Shown here piece by piece: positions 25,701-38,800 of a stretch of DNA of 64,000 nucleotides. The stretch comes from Ectocarpus siliculosus (lineage: Eukaryota > Sar > Phaeophyceae > Ectocarpales > Ectocarpaceae), in contig FN649738.1 of the NCBI GenBank assembly GCA_000310025.1, positions 622,346 through 686,345 of the forward strand, written 5' to 3'. The notes below the pieces were generated by a model. It did not search any database and was not told where the DNA came from. It was given only the letters and a program-made list of their open reading frames with translations. A program made the translations under genes and the position numbers. Each line of letters begins with the position of its first letter. Position 1 is the stretch's first letter.

Positions 25701-28700
25701 AGAGGGTAAGAGGGTTACTGTGTTGCCAAACCCGACAGATGCATCGAGGAAACTTCTCTCTCAACCACCCGTTTCCGCATTGGAACCCTCGTGTAGCGGA
25801 GTACTGGAGCTTTGAATGTAAAAATCGAAGGCATACTTTACGGGTAGCGTACTTCTCTTCGGCTGCGGAAACGAAACACACGAAACAAAACCTACTGTAT
25901 ATACACAATTCAATCGATATCTGAACATCATTCGAACAAATCGATAACTACGCCAACGACGTATTGTATCTAGTTTAGGCTGTATCGAAGTAGCAGGGAA
26001 TTACGTGCGGAAATACATTCCTCGACGACTATCACAGCAGGAAAATACCGAAAAACACATCGTACATCCCTGCACCCTGCTGCTGCTGTTTTGGATAACG
26101 ACGCCCAATGCAAAGAAACCATTTCATTCGGCTTCCGTTCTGCGGGCGTAACATCTACATGTCACATTTTCACTTCCAATCAGTGCAAATGTAAACTCTA
26201 CACAACCCTTTTCAGTCGGTGTTGAATTGGCGATTGCTTTAATACAAGCCTGCAGGCGGAAAAGCTCTGAACTCTGAATAAAAATATGCAAAAATAATAA
26301 AACTTTAGACAGAAATCGGCATCCACTTCCACCTCGACAGTGTTGTGGTAGTCCCCTAGGGCCAGGTCGCGAGCCTGCTGAAGGAGAGTTCTCCTGCGCT
26401 TCGCCGAAAACCTGAACAAAAACAAATGGTCATGAAAGTGAGAAAACTCTTCGGATGCCGCCTTGACAGTCGCGCAAACACGAACAACCACGAGGGAAAG
26501 GAGAACAAAAAAGAACAAGGGTCACGTCGTGTGTGGGAGAGCGAGCGCCCTTCGGTTCGTCGAAACCCTTGCCGAATCAAAAAGAACAACAAGACATCAC
26601 AATAAATGGGGCTTCGAATTCCCAAACGGATGCCATTGTTGCATGAACGCCAGGAAGAAAAAGTCCGGAGCACACAAAGGAAGTGAAGGGAAAAAAATAC
26701 GACACGCAAGACTTGGCCGGTGCGCCTCGGCACAGGCAACAAGCCAGCGGGAAGCTCGCCCGCATCCCTGGACTCTCACCTCCCGTCGACGGTTTCAACA
26801 AAACGGCACAGCTTCCCCCGCACGGCGGCCTTCTGCTGGTTGACCGGCGCAGCGTTGTCGCTCGCGTAGTAGCCCATCTCGCAGAGACGATCTTCGAAGA
26901 GGTAGCAAGCGTCGCGCGCTCCCTGTGATAGGGATGGCGTAATGATAGAATGGCGCGTGTGCTTGAGAGGAAGATGAGTGACGTGTTCGGCCGCATCGGG
27001 ATCTTTCGTTCACGCCAGCCTGGCCGTCGCCAAGAAGACGAGCTTGACGCACTCCTCCACGAGGAAAGCTCCGCCGTCCCTAACACCCACCGGTGTGCGA
27101 AGGATACGGCCGTAGATGGGATACCAAGTGATAAAAAAAAGTCCGAGACGCTATCATTGGAGCTTCTAGAAAGGATAAACTCATGTTGAGACACAATCAC
27201 GAGAGAAATCAACCCCGAGAACCGTGGATTTGGAAAGACAGCTTCGTATTTACAGCGTGCAACATTATCATGGCAGATGGCGCCTCCAGAATGTTCTCGA
27301 AAAATTCACAAAAAAAAAAAAAACACGAAATTCACCCGTTCGAAGTCTGGCAGCTGCTGTGCGCTGTGCGGGATGTGGTCCTCCAGCTTGTTGAGGAGAA
27401 TCTTGCTCAGCCCATCCGGGTCAGACATCAGCTGCAAGCCGAACGCCGAAGTCAGGTGCGCCCGTCCCCCTAAAACCTACACGTGTGAAATCGGACCCGA
27501 ATCACGAACGAACGAACCAAGCAAGTTGCGGCAACGAACGAGCACGAACATGGGCTGTACAAAATTAAGGAAAAATAAATACACACACAGAAAGACTGAC
27601 CATTCGAGATATACCCACAGTCGTAGAAAATAATCAACCGAAAAAAGAACAAAAAAAGTTGGCCTTGCGAAAAGAGCGTCTATCGCTCTCAAAGTACCGG
27701 GGGCACTCGTTGAATATCCACGCTGCACGACAGGCGAAACAAATGAAAAGCCATGACCCACCCTCCTTGGTCCTACCTGGCGCCGCCACTAGGAACAAAC
27801 CGGGCAGTTGCTCATCTACTCCATGACACCATTCGAGAGCAGGGTACTAGAGGAACACTACCGAACGCTAGGTCAAAGAAGCACAGCCAGCACACCTACT
27901 ACTCGAAGAAATGCTGGCAAGTGGCGAATGACCCCCCTGCGTCACCGCTCTTGCTCGAGACAAGAAACACTTCGTCGCGAAACGAATCCCCGCAGTACCG
28001 AAATACAAGGCTGATTTTGGAAAAAAAAAAAAGCAAAAAACACAAGGCCGGCATATGTGCAGGGATAGTCGAAGTACAACAGCTTGTGTAAGGGAGGACA
28101 GGACGGACGAGGGTCTCACGCTCCCAAGAACACCGCCTGCGTCATCAAGTTGCCCAAAAGAACACGCATGTTTTCCGAGTGGAAGCAGTACCGCTCTTAC
28201 ACCGACTACAGACACCTTGCCGATGTTCGGGCGTAAATTTCTGGTTTTGCCACATCGAAACCTGCGTAGCACGTCCACGTTTCCATTATATATTCAAGTT
28301 CCCTGCAAAGAACGTTGATGATGGGCTGACGTTAAGAAACAACAGACTGTCTTTCCCTCTCCCTCTCCCTCTGTCTCTGTCTCTGTCCCTCTCCTGTCTG
28401 TCTGTCTGTCTGTGCCTGTCTGTGCGTTCGTCTGCTTGACTTCCTCTGTCTGTTGCCCCCCCCCCCCCCGCCCCCACCTCTCTATATTTATCTATTTGCC
28501 TCTGACACACGCTCTCACCTCTTCGTGCATAAACTCCAGCACAACCGTAACACGACCAAGCAGCTCCGACACCATCCCGGGGCCCCCTTCCTTACCCCCC
28601 CCCTCCTTCGATGGAAACCCGCTTGCGCCCGGACTCGCCGATGCTCCACCGGCGCCGACCCCGATGGCTGGGGCGGGAGCGTAAGTCAGCGAAGCCGAGT

Positions 28701-30932
28701 CCGCGTCCGAAACTCGCTGATTGGTAAAAAAACAAATTAGGCACGGAAGTAAGATTGCAAACGGGGTCGAGTTGTTGTCATAATGACATCCATCCCAACC
28801 AGCTCCACGGGATGACAGAGAGAATGGCTGCCCCTCCAACCAACCGCCGAAGTCTGCAAAAAACTACCCCATGTGGAGAGGGTGAACCAAGAAGAGTGCA
28901 GACGACACCTGCCTATCGAAGAGGTAGGAAGAAAAGAAAGTTTTCACTTTCACTTGGTTTTAGAGTGCGCCTACTCCAGGCCCCGTGGCTTGGATCTGCA
29001 CTGTTACTTGGTTCTCCAGGCCCTGTGGAAGTACCTTGGTGTTTAAGAATTATGTCTTCGTGGACCTACACCTTCGTAGTGTAAGTTAGCCTGTGACCAC
29101 GGGAATCGACCGCGTCAAATGTTCGACCAGTAAGGACAGACGAAGGTACTGGACAGAGAGATCGGAAGAACGGTGTTTTTCTTGCTTTTGTTGTCTTTTT
29201 TGTTGTGCGCCACAAGCACGCGGGGCTTGCGCACCTTCGGAGGAGGTACGTGACGAGCAGACAGGAGGGGTGCGACGACGCTCTTCCTCAGCTTCCCCGA
29301 AATCTCTGAGAACAGGGCGTCGAGCTGGCCCAGCCTCCCGAGGGCCTCGAAGACGTCGACGAGGGGCACCGCCGATCGGAAATAACGATCGCATAGGTAC
29401 CCGGAGAATAACTGGTGGGATAAAAGACAAAAACCAGGCGTTCCAGGAGAGGGCGGGCGCAAGGGAGTAAGTATATCGGTGCCATTGTGGATATACATAT
29501 CGCGGCAATGGTGTGATTTCTCGACCTTGAAGATCACGGGGGTTGGCGAACATGGAACCGTTGGAGGTCGCGAACGGAACAAAATAAAATGTTGTACCAA
29601 GGCACGGCAACATCACGACGTAGTCATAGCCGCCCCCTGAATAATAGTCTGCTCCAGCCTGAACGTCACCTTAACGGTGTCCCCGTGTCTCGCGTCTTTC
29701 CGACAATTTCTGCGTGTATCGTCAAAAAGAACAGTTCCCTCGCAACAGGACACTGCTTTCATGATACGGTAAGCAGCCCGGTATAGTGGCATGCAGGGGC
29801 AAGAGGAGAATGTGCCACTGATCAGGGCAGTGCCGCTATTCGAAATATCGGGTCCATGCACATGTTGAGATTGTGACAAGAGAGTCTGATACGACTACCG
29901 TATATGACACAAGATAACACACCCCCTGGGCCGATTTTCAAAGCTCGATTTCTCAACAGCAGGAAGAGTCACAGCGCCGAAAACGGCGGCGTTGGAACCG
30001 TCTCGTCGAGAGGTTTTCGAAAATGTATTGTTTCGTTTATGCATCCTCTTCGTCGTGGAGTAATCGAGCTTTGAAAATCGGTCCAGGGGGTGTGTTATCT
30101 TGTGTCATATACGGTATATCGATCGGCAGTTCTACTACTCAAGTTGCCACACTACTACTGTATGTCAGGCTGCTCCTGTAGCGTCTTACGTTGATTCACT
30201 CTATAGCGGCAAACAAACTGCAGTAGACACTTCAAACCATCCTCCAGTTCTTACCACGCCATTGTAAAAAGCAACCGGTCAGGCACGTACACCAAAGCGG
30301 CGTTTTGAGTTCCTCGCCTGTTGCCCCTCCCGCAAATATGATTCCTTTCGGATGGGTCAGCCGGTTAGCGCGACGAACTCCGAAAAGCCAGCACAGACTA
30401 AACGCATGGTCCACAAACGCAGACCATCTGCACAGGAGACTGCCAGCCGCATCATCGCAGACTCATCCAAGCTGCACCCACTAAAAAAATGCGGTTGCAA
30501 TCTATGCATAAAAATAATAGATAGGTACCTTCCGGCAGCGAGTGGTGGGTCCCAGCTGAAGGGCCTCCTGCACCAGGTCTCGAAGGTGGCTCTCCAACGC
30601 GGCCCTCCTCTTCAGGAGAAGGCGCTTCACGGCGCGGAGGACGCCGCTGTCTCCCCCTGCGCCAACAACGAGCAACAAAATCAGGTCGGCGGCACGACAT
30701 AAGTACAGCGTCCTCCAAGAAAACAGTCGCTATTCGTGGGTGCACTTGCACGAAATAAATTCCTGCACCTCGTCGGCACACAGGCACTTGATCGGTTATT
30801 CATCGTGCCAAGGGTAAACTTGAGTTGCGGCCGCAGCTGCTGTGGTCCAGCCGGAAAACGAAAGTTTCTGGGCGCGAATAACGGCTTCCCCGGTGTGCTC
30901 TCCCCTTCTACTCGTGTTGCCGCTGCCGCTAC

Positions 30933-30963
<31 letters not shown>

Positions 30964-33900
30964 GCCTGGATGCTACCACTACTATCGATTACTGTCAAAC
31001 ACTGCTCACACTTCTTGTGCCACATGTACGCCGCAGTGCATTCTTGTGCTGTGTTCCAAGCCTGTCAGACCACGTCGGAAGGGCTCGTGACGCCGCGGCA
31101 CACTTTGCTTGCTGACCATACTACGCCGTCAATAAGCGGGCTGCCTGCAGGGGCATTTGCCGTGCCCTCTGGGTTTGCGAATAACGAAGACATAACAACA
31201 GTAGCAAAACTTCCTGCGGATTCAGGTCTTCTCTGCCAAAGAACATCGAGCACCTGTTCCGGAACCGTTCCGCCGGTTCTCCTTGTCGACCCCGCCCCCA
31301 GCTCTTCCCCCTCGGTTTGCGCTCGCCGCTTCCGCTCGCTGGAGGTCGCCCAGGAGCACCTCGGCGCTTGCCACGGCATCGGCCGCTTGGACGTACTCGT
31401 TCTTGGCTAGGAGAGACTGTGAGGAGTTCAGGAAATCCTCCGCCTGCCAGGGGAAAAAATCGCTTTCGGTGTTTTGTTTTTCGGAAAATGTGGCCGCGAC
31501 GAGAAGCGACACATGTAGTGCTCAACTGTATCGAAGCGGGAATCGATCAGAAGCACGTCCCGTATGCTCCATCGGCGTTGAGGCTTGAAAAAACACAGGC
31601 ATAAAAAAAAACCATCGGCAGCAGCAATGACGACAGCAACAACAACAACAACAAACGACAACTACAACAACATCAACAACAATACCGAAAACATCACAAC
31701 AACGAAAACCACAACAGCAACAGCAGCACCAATAACAACCATATCCCCACCAACAACAACAACACATGCAACAATACCCACCAACAACATCAATTAAATA
31801 CAGTAATTTTAGCACACAACACTCAACAACAAAAGCCGCCCCCACCTGACACAGCCCATCAAGAGCGCCGATGGCTTCCTTGCACCGGGAGGCCTGGTCC
31901 GCCAGCCTGTTCACGTCTGCGAGGCTGTCGGCTGTGAGCGACGCCACCGATGAGCTGTTGCTGTCGAGCACCCTCGCAAGGGTTTGCACCTCTCCCTTAA
32001 GATCCTGCGCACCACGACCACGCGTCCCATGCCATTCCCAGCGTGAATGGATCAGCATCGTGTCAAGGCGTCCCAACGAAACCCTCGAAGTTCCCCCGAG
32101 GTCAACAAAACGAGTACCGATATCGGGGCTATTGTAACAGAACATTTCGGGGGGGGGGGTACTCATAGTCGTGCATGCCGTAATCGTTAGACCATTGACG
32201 TCGCATCCCTACAAAGCCGGGACGGAGCACGCCGGGTTCTCACCGGACCAGGCTCTCATATCACCAAGCGCGAAGCACCGTGAGGTATTCGGCGAGTCGC
32301 ATGAAGGGTGAGCTGCATCCTGCTAAGGGTGTTCGGCATCTTGTGCTTACTTCCTTGCGTACGGATGACAGCTGCGTATGACTTAATTTATTTTCTGGTG
32401 TTTTCACTTCCAGAGACAGTTATAAGCACTGTGTAGCTGCCTCGAGGATGCTTGACAATTTTTAACACAACGTGGTGCGATCAAATTGTGGAGGCCAACC
32501 CAACGGGGCGGGCAGCCAGCAGCGGAATACAGGGTACAGGATACCGATTGTCAGAGGCGTGTATAGGTGTTCGACTCCGGGATGACGGGCACAGCCACAG
32601 CCATAGCCACTACCGTGGTGACCCTTGCTTACACGTAGTCTAGAGTCACCGGTGGTAGAGAGCAGTAGCACCGACGACGCCTTCTCTGCCCAGCACGCGG
32701 TCAATGGTGTGAGATTCGCCCCCCACCCTGGAGATCTCTGCTCTGTTACGTGCATCCTATGCAAATAGCTTGTCGCCGAGAGAATATCTACTAGTTTCAG
32801 GCATGCTGAACCGCCATTCCACATGCACGTTGTGACAGGTGAAACGGTTGTGGAAGAAGGCAACCATGGTCACAAACAACGTCACCATTCCGTTTTTCCC
32901 GTTTTTTCGTGGTAGTCGATGCAGGTGCCTCCCTCCCTTGCAGAGGCAGGCAGCCATGGTTATCCTGGGGAATATGTGTGCTCTTTTTGGTGTTCCCGCC
33001 GACTGATGACGCTTTCGGCGTGAGGGTGTGAATCGTGGAAGGACGATCTTTTGGACGCACATTGGGTACTGCTATAATGCGCAGCAAGTTGAAGCAGTGC
33101 CCAATATGCGTCCAACAGAAAGTCCTTCCAACCCTCGCACCCTGACGCCGAAATCGTCATCAGTCGGCACGAACAACACCAAACAGAGCATACGATACAT
33201 GTCTCCAGGATGGCCACCGGGGGGCACCCCCACCATCACTGTGACTGGCTGCTCTCGATCGGACACTTCTTGTTTGAAAATCCAGTTGGCTCCTCGCCAA
33301 TACCAATTGCTGTCGCGACAGCTTTGCGTACCATACGTGACACGAGATACCACCCCCCACCCTAACCGTTTCAACGCTCGATTACTGAGTCCAAGAGTTT
33401 ACTCGGTATTCATAATTTTACCGCCGTGGTGGCGGTACCGGTAACCGCCGTTTTTGGTTTATCGCCACCGCTAAAGTCGATTCCGCCGACAAACGCAAAT
33501 GCCGCCTACCGCCAAAATAATACCGCCGTTTGGCGTAACCGCCGAAAGATTAACGCCGTTTTTTGTTTTCACCGCCTCCGCCAAGTTCGTTCTACCGCCA
33601 AAAGCGCATTACCGCCTACCGCCAAAACAATTACCGCCAAATGGCATTACTGCTGTACCGCCGAAAACGTGTCCGCCAAAAAACCGTTACCGAGTAAACC
33701 TTTGGATTACTCTGCGGCGAAAAGGAGCATAAATGAAACGATGCGTTTTCGGAAAACTCGACGAGACGACCCCAATGCCACCATTTTTGGCACTGTTACT
33801 CTTTCTGCTGAGGAGTAACCGAGTTTGGAAATCCGTCCTGGGGGCGTGATATCTTACATCATGTCGCCTACGGTACCCAAGGCGGCTGCTGCACAGCAGT

Positions 33901-34464
33901 ACTATGCATACAGCAGTAGAGTGCGGGATGCATGTGGCGACCGCCGCAATTCGTACTGGAGACTGGAGAGATCAATTCACATCTGTGGGTTGTTTGACAT
34001 GGTCAGGTAAACATCGTTGGAGCGTCAAGAGCATCCGCCAGATCCAACAACAACTGCCGAACGCAAAAGCCGATAAGAGGCAGCAGTGAGTGACACGAAG
34101 GACGGTGAGCGTGTACCGTGTTGTGCAACCAAATACAAATAGACCAACGGAAAAATCAAGTTGGATGAGGATTCCAACCTACACGTAACACAAACCCTAC
34201 AACAACACAACCCAAGACTAACATGCTAAGTCCTCAACCCAGACAAATGGCGTCATAAAAACCTGCCAACTGCCCCCATGCTCTGCACCACACCTGGAAC
34301 TTCCTCTCCGCATCCCCCGAGCAGTCGAAGCTGCCAGCCGACTCATGCACTCCGTGTTGCTGGTTCTTGATGGACAGGTGCACCAAGGACGCAACCGTCT
34401 GCAGCTCCTCCCCGAGCTCCTCCAGCCGCTCTCGAACCATTTCTGAGTCCATGGAAGCCTGCAT
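19735..34464 (-). CDS. ZW10: ZW10 homologue (RZZ kinetochore / NRZ-Dsl1 tethering), twenty exons
   Basis: ZW10 works in the RZZ complex at kinetochores (spindle checkpoint) and in the NRZ/Dsl1 complex tethering Golgi-to-ER vesicles. Exons: 34464-34294, 32004-31846, 31443-31254, 30656-30529, 29411-29250 (or 29235), 28716-28519, 28215-28120, 27431-27336, 26922-26780, 26411-26333 (or 26327), 25386-25336, 25078-24986, 24624-24556, 24009-23944, 23573-23377, 23077-22744, 21733-21572, 21167-21090, 20483-20386, 19795-19735. The total is 2631 nt (876 aa; animal ZW10 is about 780). Family landmarks in order: ARDLALGDYHNTVEVE, CLYLAHHMVTLGHEFR, a Trp-Cys block with LPDRVYKRAMGALLSLV, and the C-terminus LIRAIFQDNAGRGAILDAIT. 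N-terminal exons are helical. A poly-Ser insertion (about 22960-22995) and Gly-rich stretches explain the extra length. The first exon and exon 28215 (weak acceptor) are least certain. Confidence 0.88.
28350..28475. repeat. CT/TCTG microsatellite and poly-C in a ZW10 intron
   Basis: Runs of TCTCCC, TCTGTC and TGTC units are followed by about 14 consecutive C residues. This is low-complexity intron sequence between ZW10 exons 28716-28519 and 28215-28120. Confidence 0.7.
29898..30114. mobile_element. MITE copy 2 (217 bp, TA target duplication)
   Basis: Same length and ends as the element at 1725-1941, with about 90% or better identity by eye, flanked by TA at 29896-29897 and 30115-30116. It sits in the ZW10 intron between exons 30656-30529 and 29411-29250. 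Both ends keep the long inverted repeat. Confidence 0.85.
31627..31795. repeat. (AAC)n-type microsatellite in a ZW10 intron
   Basis: About 170 bp dominated by AAC/ACA triplets with interruptions (ACC, GAA), just downstream of ZW10 exon 32004-31846 in the coding direction. Confidence 0.8.
32958..33212. mobile_element. Foldback element with ~115-bp imperfect arms
   Basis: The left arm runs from about 32958 to 33072 and the right arm from 33094 to about 33212; the right arm is a diverged reverse complement of the left. The loop is 21 nt. Well-kept blocks are CCGACTGATGACG / CGTCATCAGTCGG and TTGGACGCA / TGCGTCCAA. It lies in the first ZW10 intron, about 120 bp from MITE copy 3. There is no coding capacity, and no clear target duplication was found. 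Confidence 0.75.
33331..33873. mobile_element. MITE copy 3, diverged and interrupted by a nested insertion
   Basis: The outer ends match the 217-bp MITE (left CCATACGTGACACGAGATAC, right ending GTCGCCTACGG) and are flanked by TA at 33329-33330 and 33874-33875. The copy is 543 bp because about 330 bp was inserted after CTCGATTACT. The insert has its own inverted ends (GTTTACTCGGTA / TACCGAGTAAAC) and an interior of many ACCGCC-type units (about 33420-33690). GATTACT occurs on both sides of the insert, as a duplicated target would. It lies in the first ZW10 intron. Confidence 0.75.
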
Positions 34465-35840
34465 TTCTTGTCGTGCACCCCTTTGCACTCTCCTCTGTGT
34501 GCCGCTAAGGCGCCTTGTGCACGTCCCTGCTGGTGTATGTGACCGCCGACTGGCCGGCCGCGGCGGGGCGATAGCAGCGGCTCCACAGCTGGGAATAAGC
34601 CGACCCGCACCTACCCCGAACACCAAACTGATTCGGCGGGCCCCGTGTTGACCACGTTCATCAGTGTTGCGTGATGCACCACCGAGCAGAGGAAGGCAGA
34701 GTCTATGTTGCTGCCTCCCACCTCTCAGTAGAGCACACGGCGTTCTACACCCTGCATGATATCGGTCGGGAAAGGGTGTTCGGATCGATTGCGCCGTGAG
34801 TGTTCCATGTACAGAGCACGAATGAATATGGCGGAGTTCTGTATCGTTGTGATGAGTTGAAGTTGAAAATTCGAAGCTCTTCCATTATCCACACTGCTGA
34901 CAGCGGTGGCATATGCGAGAGTGGCGCACGCCGCACCAACTAGATACCGCGCTAAAACCAGATTTACTCCATCTCCCGCAAAAGTGCGGGCTGCCGATCA
35001 ATGCCGAATGGGACAGCAGTTACAGTAATATGGGCAATGTGCGTGAGGCCTTCCTGTGTGGCCCCGGCTGGTTCGTCCAGACTTGCGGCTTGAAGCCTGT
35101 CGAGACGATGAAATCCCAGATGGGCTCCTGCACAATTCCAACCAAAAGTCGGGACTAGGGTCCACCACAAAAGGGATGGCACAAAAAAAGGTCACACAGG
35201 CAAGATATACACGAACGAAGTCTTAGTCGATTTTCATCTCACGATACGAACAATCACCTGCGATTGAAGTGCCGTGGACTTATACACTAGCGCGATCCCA
35301 TCAAGAGCATATAGTACAGATAACTCGTCATAGAAGTACCATCCTCTCTCCTGAAGTTCGAAAGGGTAGAAAGGGCTCTTGTTGGCGCCCACCGTTTTTG
35401 GAATGGGGGTGTTGTCGAATACGCCAGAGAAACCAGAGGCCAGAACGGCGACGATACCACAAGAAACGATCCATGTATATTTAAAACAAACGCAACCGGA
35501 AGCTCACCGCCGCTTTCTCTGCCCCGCCGCATTGGTCGAAACGAGCGGGGGGCCTTTTAGGACGCACCTTCTAGCATACGGAACTCGAACGCCGTAGTTC
35601 CCTACTTTCGCGTCAGTCTGCTATATTTACCGAATCGTCCGCATCATGCATGCTCGTAATATCGAAAACCCTGAACCATCACCATCGCCACCCACCAGGA
35701 AGATATTGGCCATTAGTGGCAAGAACAGCTGTACGCCGTCCACACCGCAACCACCATTCCAGCGACGATTCGAGCCGGTCCCGGTCTTTCTGACACTGAA
35801 CCTTGCGTTATGAGCGACCGCCACGATGCGGGAGCGCGCT
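34465..35840. other. Intergenic region between Pmp-like gene and ZW10
   Basis: It lies upstream of the ZW10 start and downstream of the Pmp-like stop. An 82-codon plus frame at 34913-35158 has no recognised domain and no splice context, so I do not call it a gene. No repeat was recognised. Confidence 0.4.
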
Positions 35841-38800
35841 CTAGCCCGGGCTTTCAATCCGCAATCCTGCTGGCGGTCTCTCAGCTGGGTCCGCTTCTTC
35901 GACAACAACTCCAGTCCAGCAGATGCCAACCACCTCGGCAACAATGGCAAGAAGAATCATCAAAAGATGACTTGCCACCAATACTCCACCAAATGCAGCC
36001 TGACTCTGGTCGCTCTCGCCGGACACATCCACCTTCAGCAGCAACAGATCGAACAGGCTGAGGAACGCTATCACGTGACCCCCACGCGACAGCCACATGT
36101 CGGGCTCAGACTTGTATGGCGATAGTACTTCGAAAGTTGTGAAGAAAAAGAAGGCTATCAGCGTGGCTATCGCGATTTGGGCCGCATCATTCGGGAAGAT
36201 GAAGACGACTACACCCGTCAGCATGACGCGGCGTACGCACTCGACTACCTCGTAGTAGAACCGCTCGGGCCTGTACGGTTCCCACAGGCCGGCAATCGGC
36301 TGAGCTACTGCCTTGTCCGCAAGGGCATCGGCCAGCACGGTGCGGCGTTGGAACAACAGGTTGGCATACAGCAGGGGGATGCCCAGTGGGTATACAATGA
36401 TCATGACCCCTGCGTACACTTGAAAGGCCTTGTGTTTGGCGTCCGTGCAACGAATACGGTAGTCGGCCCGAAGGTATTCGATCTCGTCAAGTGTCTCGCA
36501 CGCAAACGTTTGAAATACCGTCGACGACACCGACGAATATATCAGGAACGTCAAGAGCAGGAGAGCCGTCAGATGTTTGTAGCGGATCTTCTTTACCATA
36601 GCGCGGCCGCCGGTGCTGTTCCTGCCCATCGCGATCCGGTAAGTCAACGCCAGAAACCCAGCAACAACCAATGGACCCAAGTTACTGACAAGAAGCCGAT
36701 CGTGGAAGTCGACGTCGGACCACAAGCACCCGGCCGCGAGCATGTAACCGAGGTCGAAGTTGATCACGTCGATGGCGCTCAGAAAGCCTTGGTACACGCG
36801 AGGATAGGTAGCGTTGGCCGCGTCTGCAAACTGCGCGGAACACCAGAGCGAGCACCCACACAGATTGGGTTTTAGCGTGTGGTCAAGCCCCCGACTCAAA
36901 GTTCCGGAGGCTTCTGCTACGCTACTCCATCCTGTCTCAGTCTACAGTATTTACGTCTGTCCGCCGAATATTCAGTTTAATATCAGATTGTTTGAATCTG
37001 ATGGAACAATCCACCGAAAAACAGGCTGGTGAGCACAAACCTGTGTTAAAATCTGCCACACGACGACGATGATCTTCAACGCCTGGAGGGGAACGGCTTT
37101 AAGTATCCGTCGATAGAAACACCCGACGATTCCCTCTTCGTGCTAAGTCGACAGCATGTACTGGAAAATCGTCACAATTGTGAAGACTGAAACTAGCGCG
37201 GCGATGACCGTGGCGGCAATTGATCCTTCGCGCCTTGAGCTCGAGCATCGCGTACAGGTGTGAGCAAGCGAAGGGGCATAGCCAGTTTCGCACACAGCGC
37301 AGTCTGACGAAAGCACAGTCACGCGCACACGCAGGCGAAGGCAAAGTGAAGAAACGAGGGTCAGGAAAAAACGCGTAGAAGGGGCTTGTGAAACCTCAAA
37401 ATGTTGCAGTAGCGAGCGCTTGGGTTCGTAAACCCTCTCCTCTCACATGATCCCGTGTACCCTGAGGCGCAAAAGCTGTCGGCCCCCGTTTGTCCCCCGT
37501 TGCAAGCATCTGCATTGTAGCACGCCAGGATGTTGTCGCTTTCGGTCGTTGTGCGCCAGTATCCTCCATCAATGTTCAGCGTTTCCAACGTGACACCAGG
37601 TTCCTCCGCCGCAGTGTACTCCAACGGCGTCTCACATGTCGGCACGACGTCACCGCTTGTGATGGTACAGCCGGAGCACTCGTCCCAATCAGCACAGTCC
37701 AAACACTCCGTCTCAAAGCGCTCAACAGATCCTTCCTACATTTTGCAATGGCAAAGCAAGCGAACACTCATTTTCCAGAAAGATTGCATAAGTGCGTGTG
37801 TAGACCACTTTTCCTCCGCCTGGAAGCAAAATCTTGTTTCGAGTGAGTAGGGGTGCGTGAAGGCTTTGTTTGTGTATATTGACACACAAAGTTGTGACTC
37901 GAGGTATTTACACGGGCTTGTCATCGCAGTCAAGGGCATGTGTAGCACTCGTCGACTGAGGCAGGTTACAGAGTCAAGAAGCACGTGTCACGGTGCTCCC
38001 AGACGCGGAGGCGTCGCAAGGAAAGCGTCCTCCGCCAAATATAGCGGACTGCTAGGGTGTTCCCCTGTGGGTTATACGAGTATTGCGTCTGCCCCCGTTT
38101 ACCTCCTCGGTATCTTTACGATACAAGCCAACCGCGCAGATCAGCTCGTTTCCATCGAATGACGATCCGCTAATATTCGCAGACCCGACGACAGCAACAG
38201 CGAGACCGCGGGTTGAAGCTGTGTTGGAGATGAAGGAACAATCGCGGATGACCATTGCACCGCCAGGTCTCATAGCTCCACCGACATCTGGGCAGCGCGG
38301 ATTGAGTGAGTCCAGTTTGCGCCGAGGAAAATGCGGGTGCCGAGCATTGGATGACAAATGCAACAAACAAACTTAGAACGCACCCAGTACTCCAAAATGC
38401 ATCACGTGGAATTCGAGGGCCTACAAATCCGATCTCCGGTAGCCCCTTCGGTCATAAACAAATACATGCGTGTACTTGTCTCACCTGCTGAGTTGCCCTG
38501 GAAATCACAAGAAAAAAACTCTTGGTATCCAGACAAGGTGTCAACCGCCCCTCCTGTCGCGGTAGCCACGTTGTCCCAGAAAATACACGTCAAAAACGTT
38601 GTAGGAGCATCAACATCTCCAGCCACATACGCCGCGACCGCTCCACCGGTACTGGCCGAGTTGGACTGAAATGTCACGTCCGTGAATTCCAAGGGCCCCC
38701 CGCAGTTAAACAAGTACAACGCCCCTCCCCCGGTTCCTGCCCTGTTCAAGATGAATGTCGCGCCGGTAAAAGGCTCGTGCTCGGAATTATAACCTTCCAA

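Noticed and set aside
29500-29720. Extra ZW10 exon (minus frame containing VTFRLEQTII)
   Set aside because: It has no convincing donor, and the flanking exons 30656-30529 and 29411-29250 already join in phase and match the family without it.
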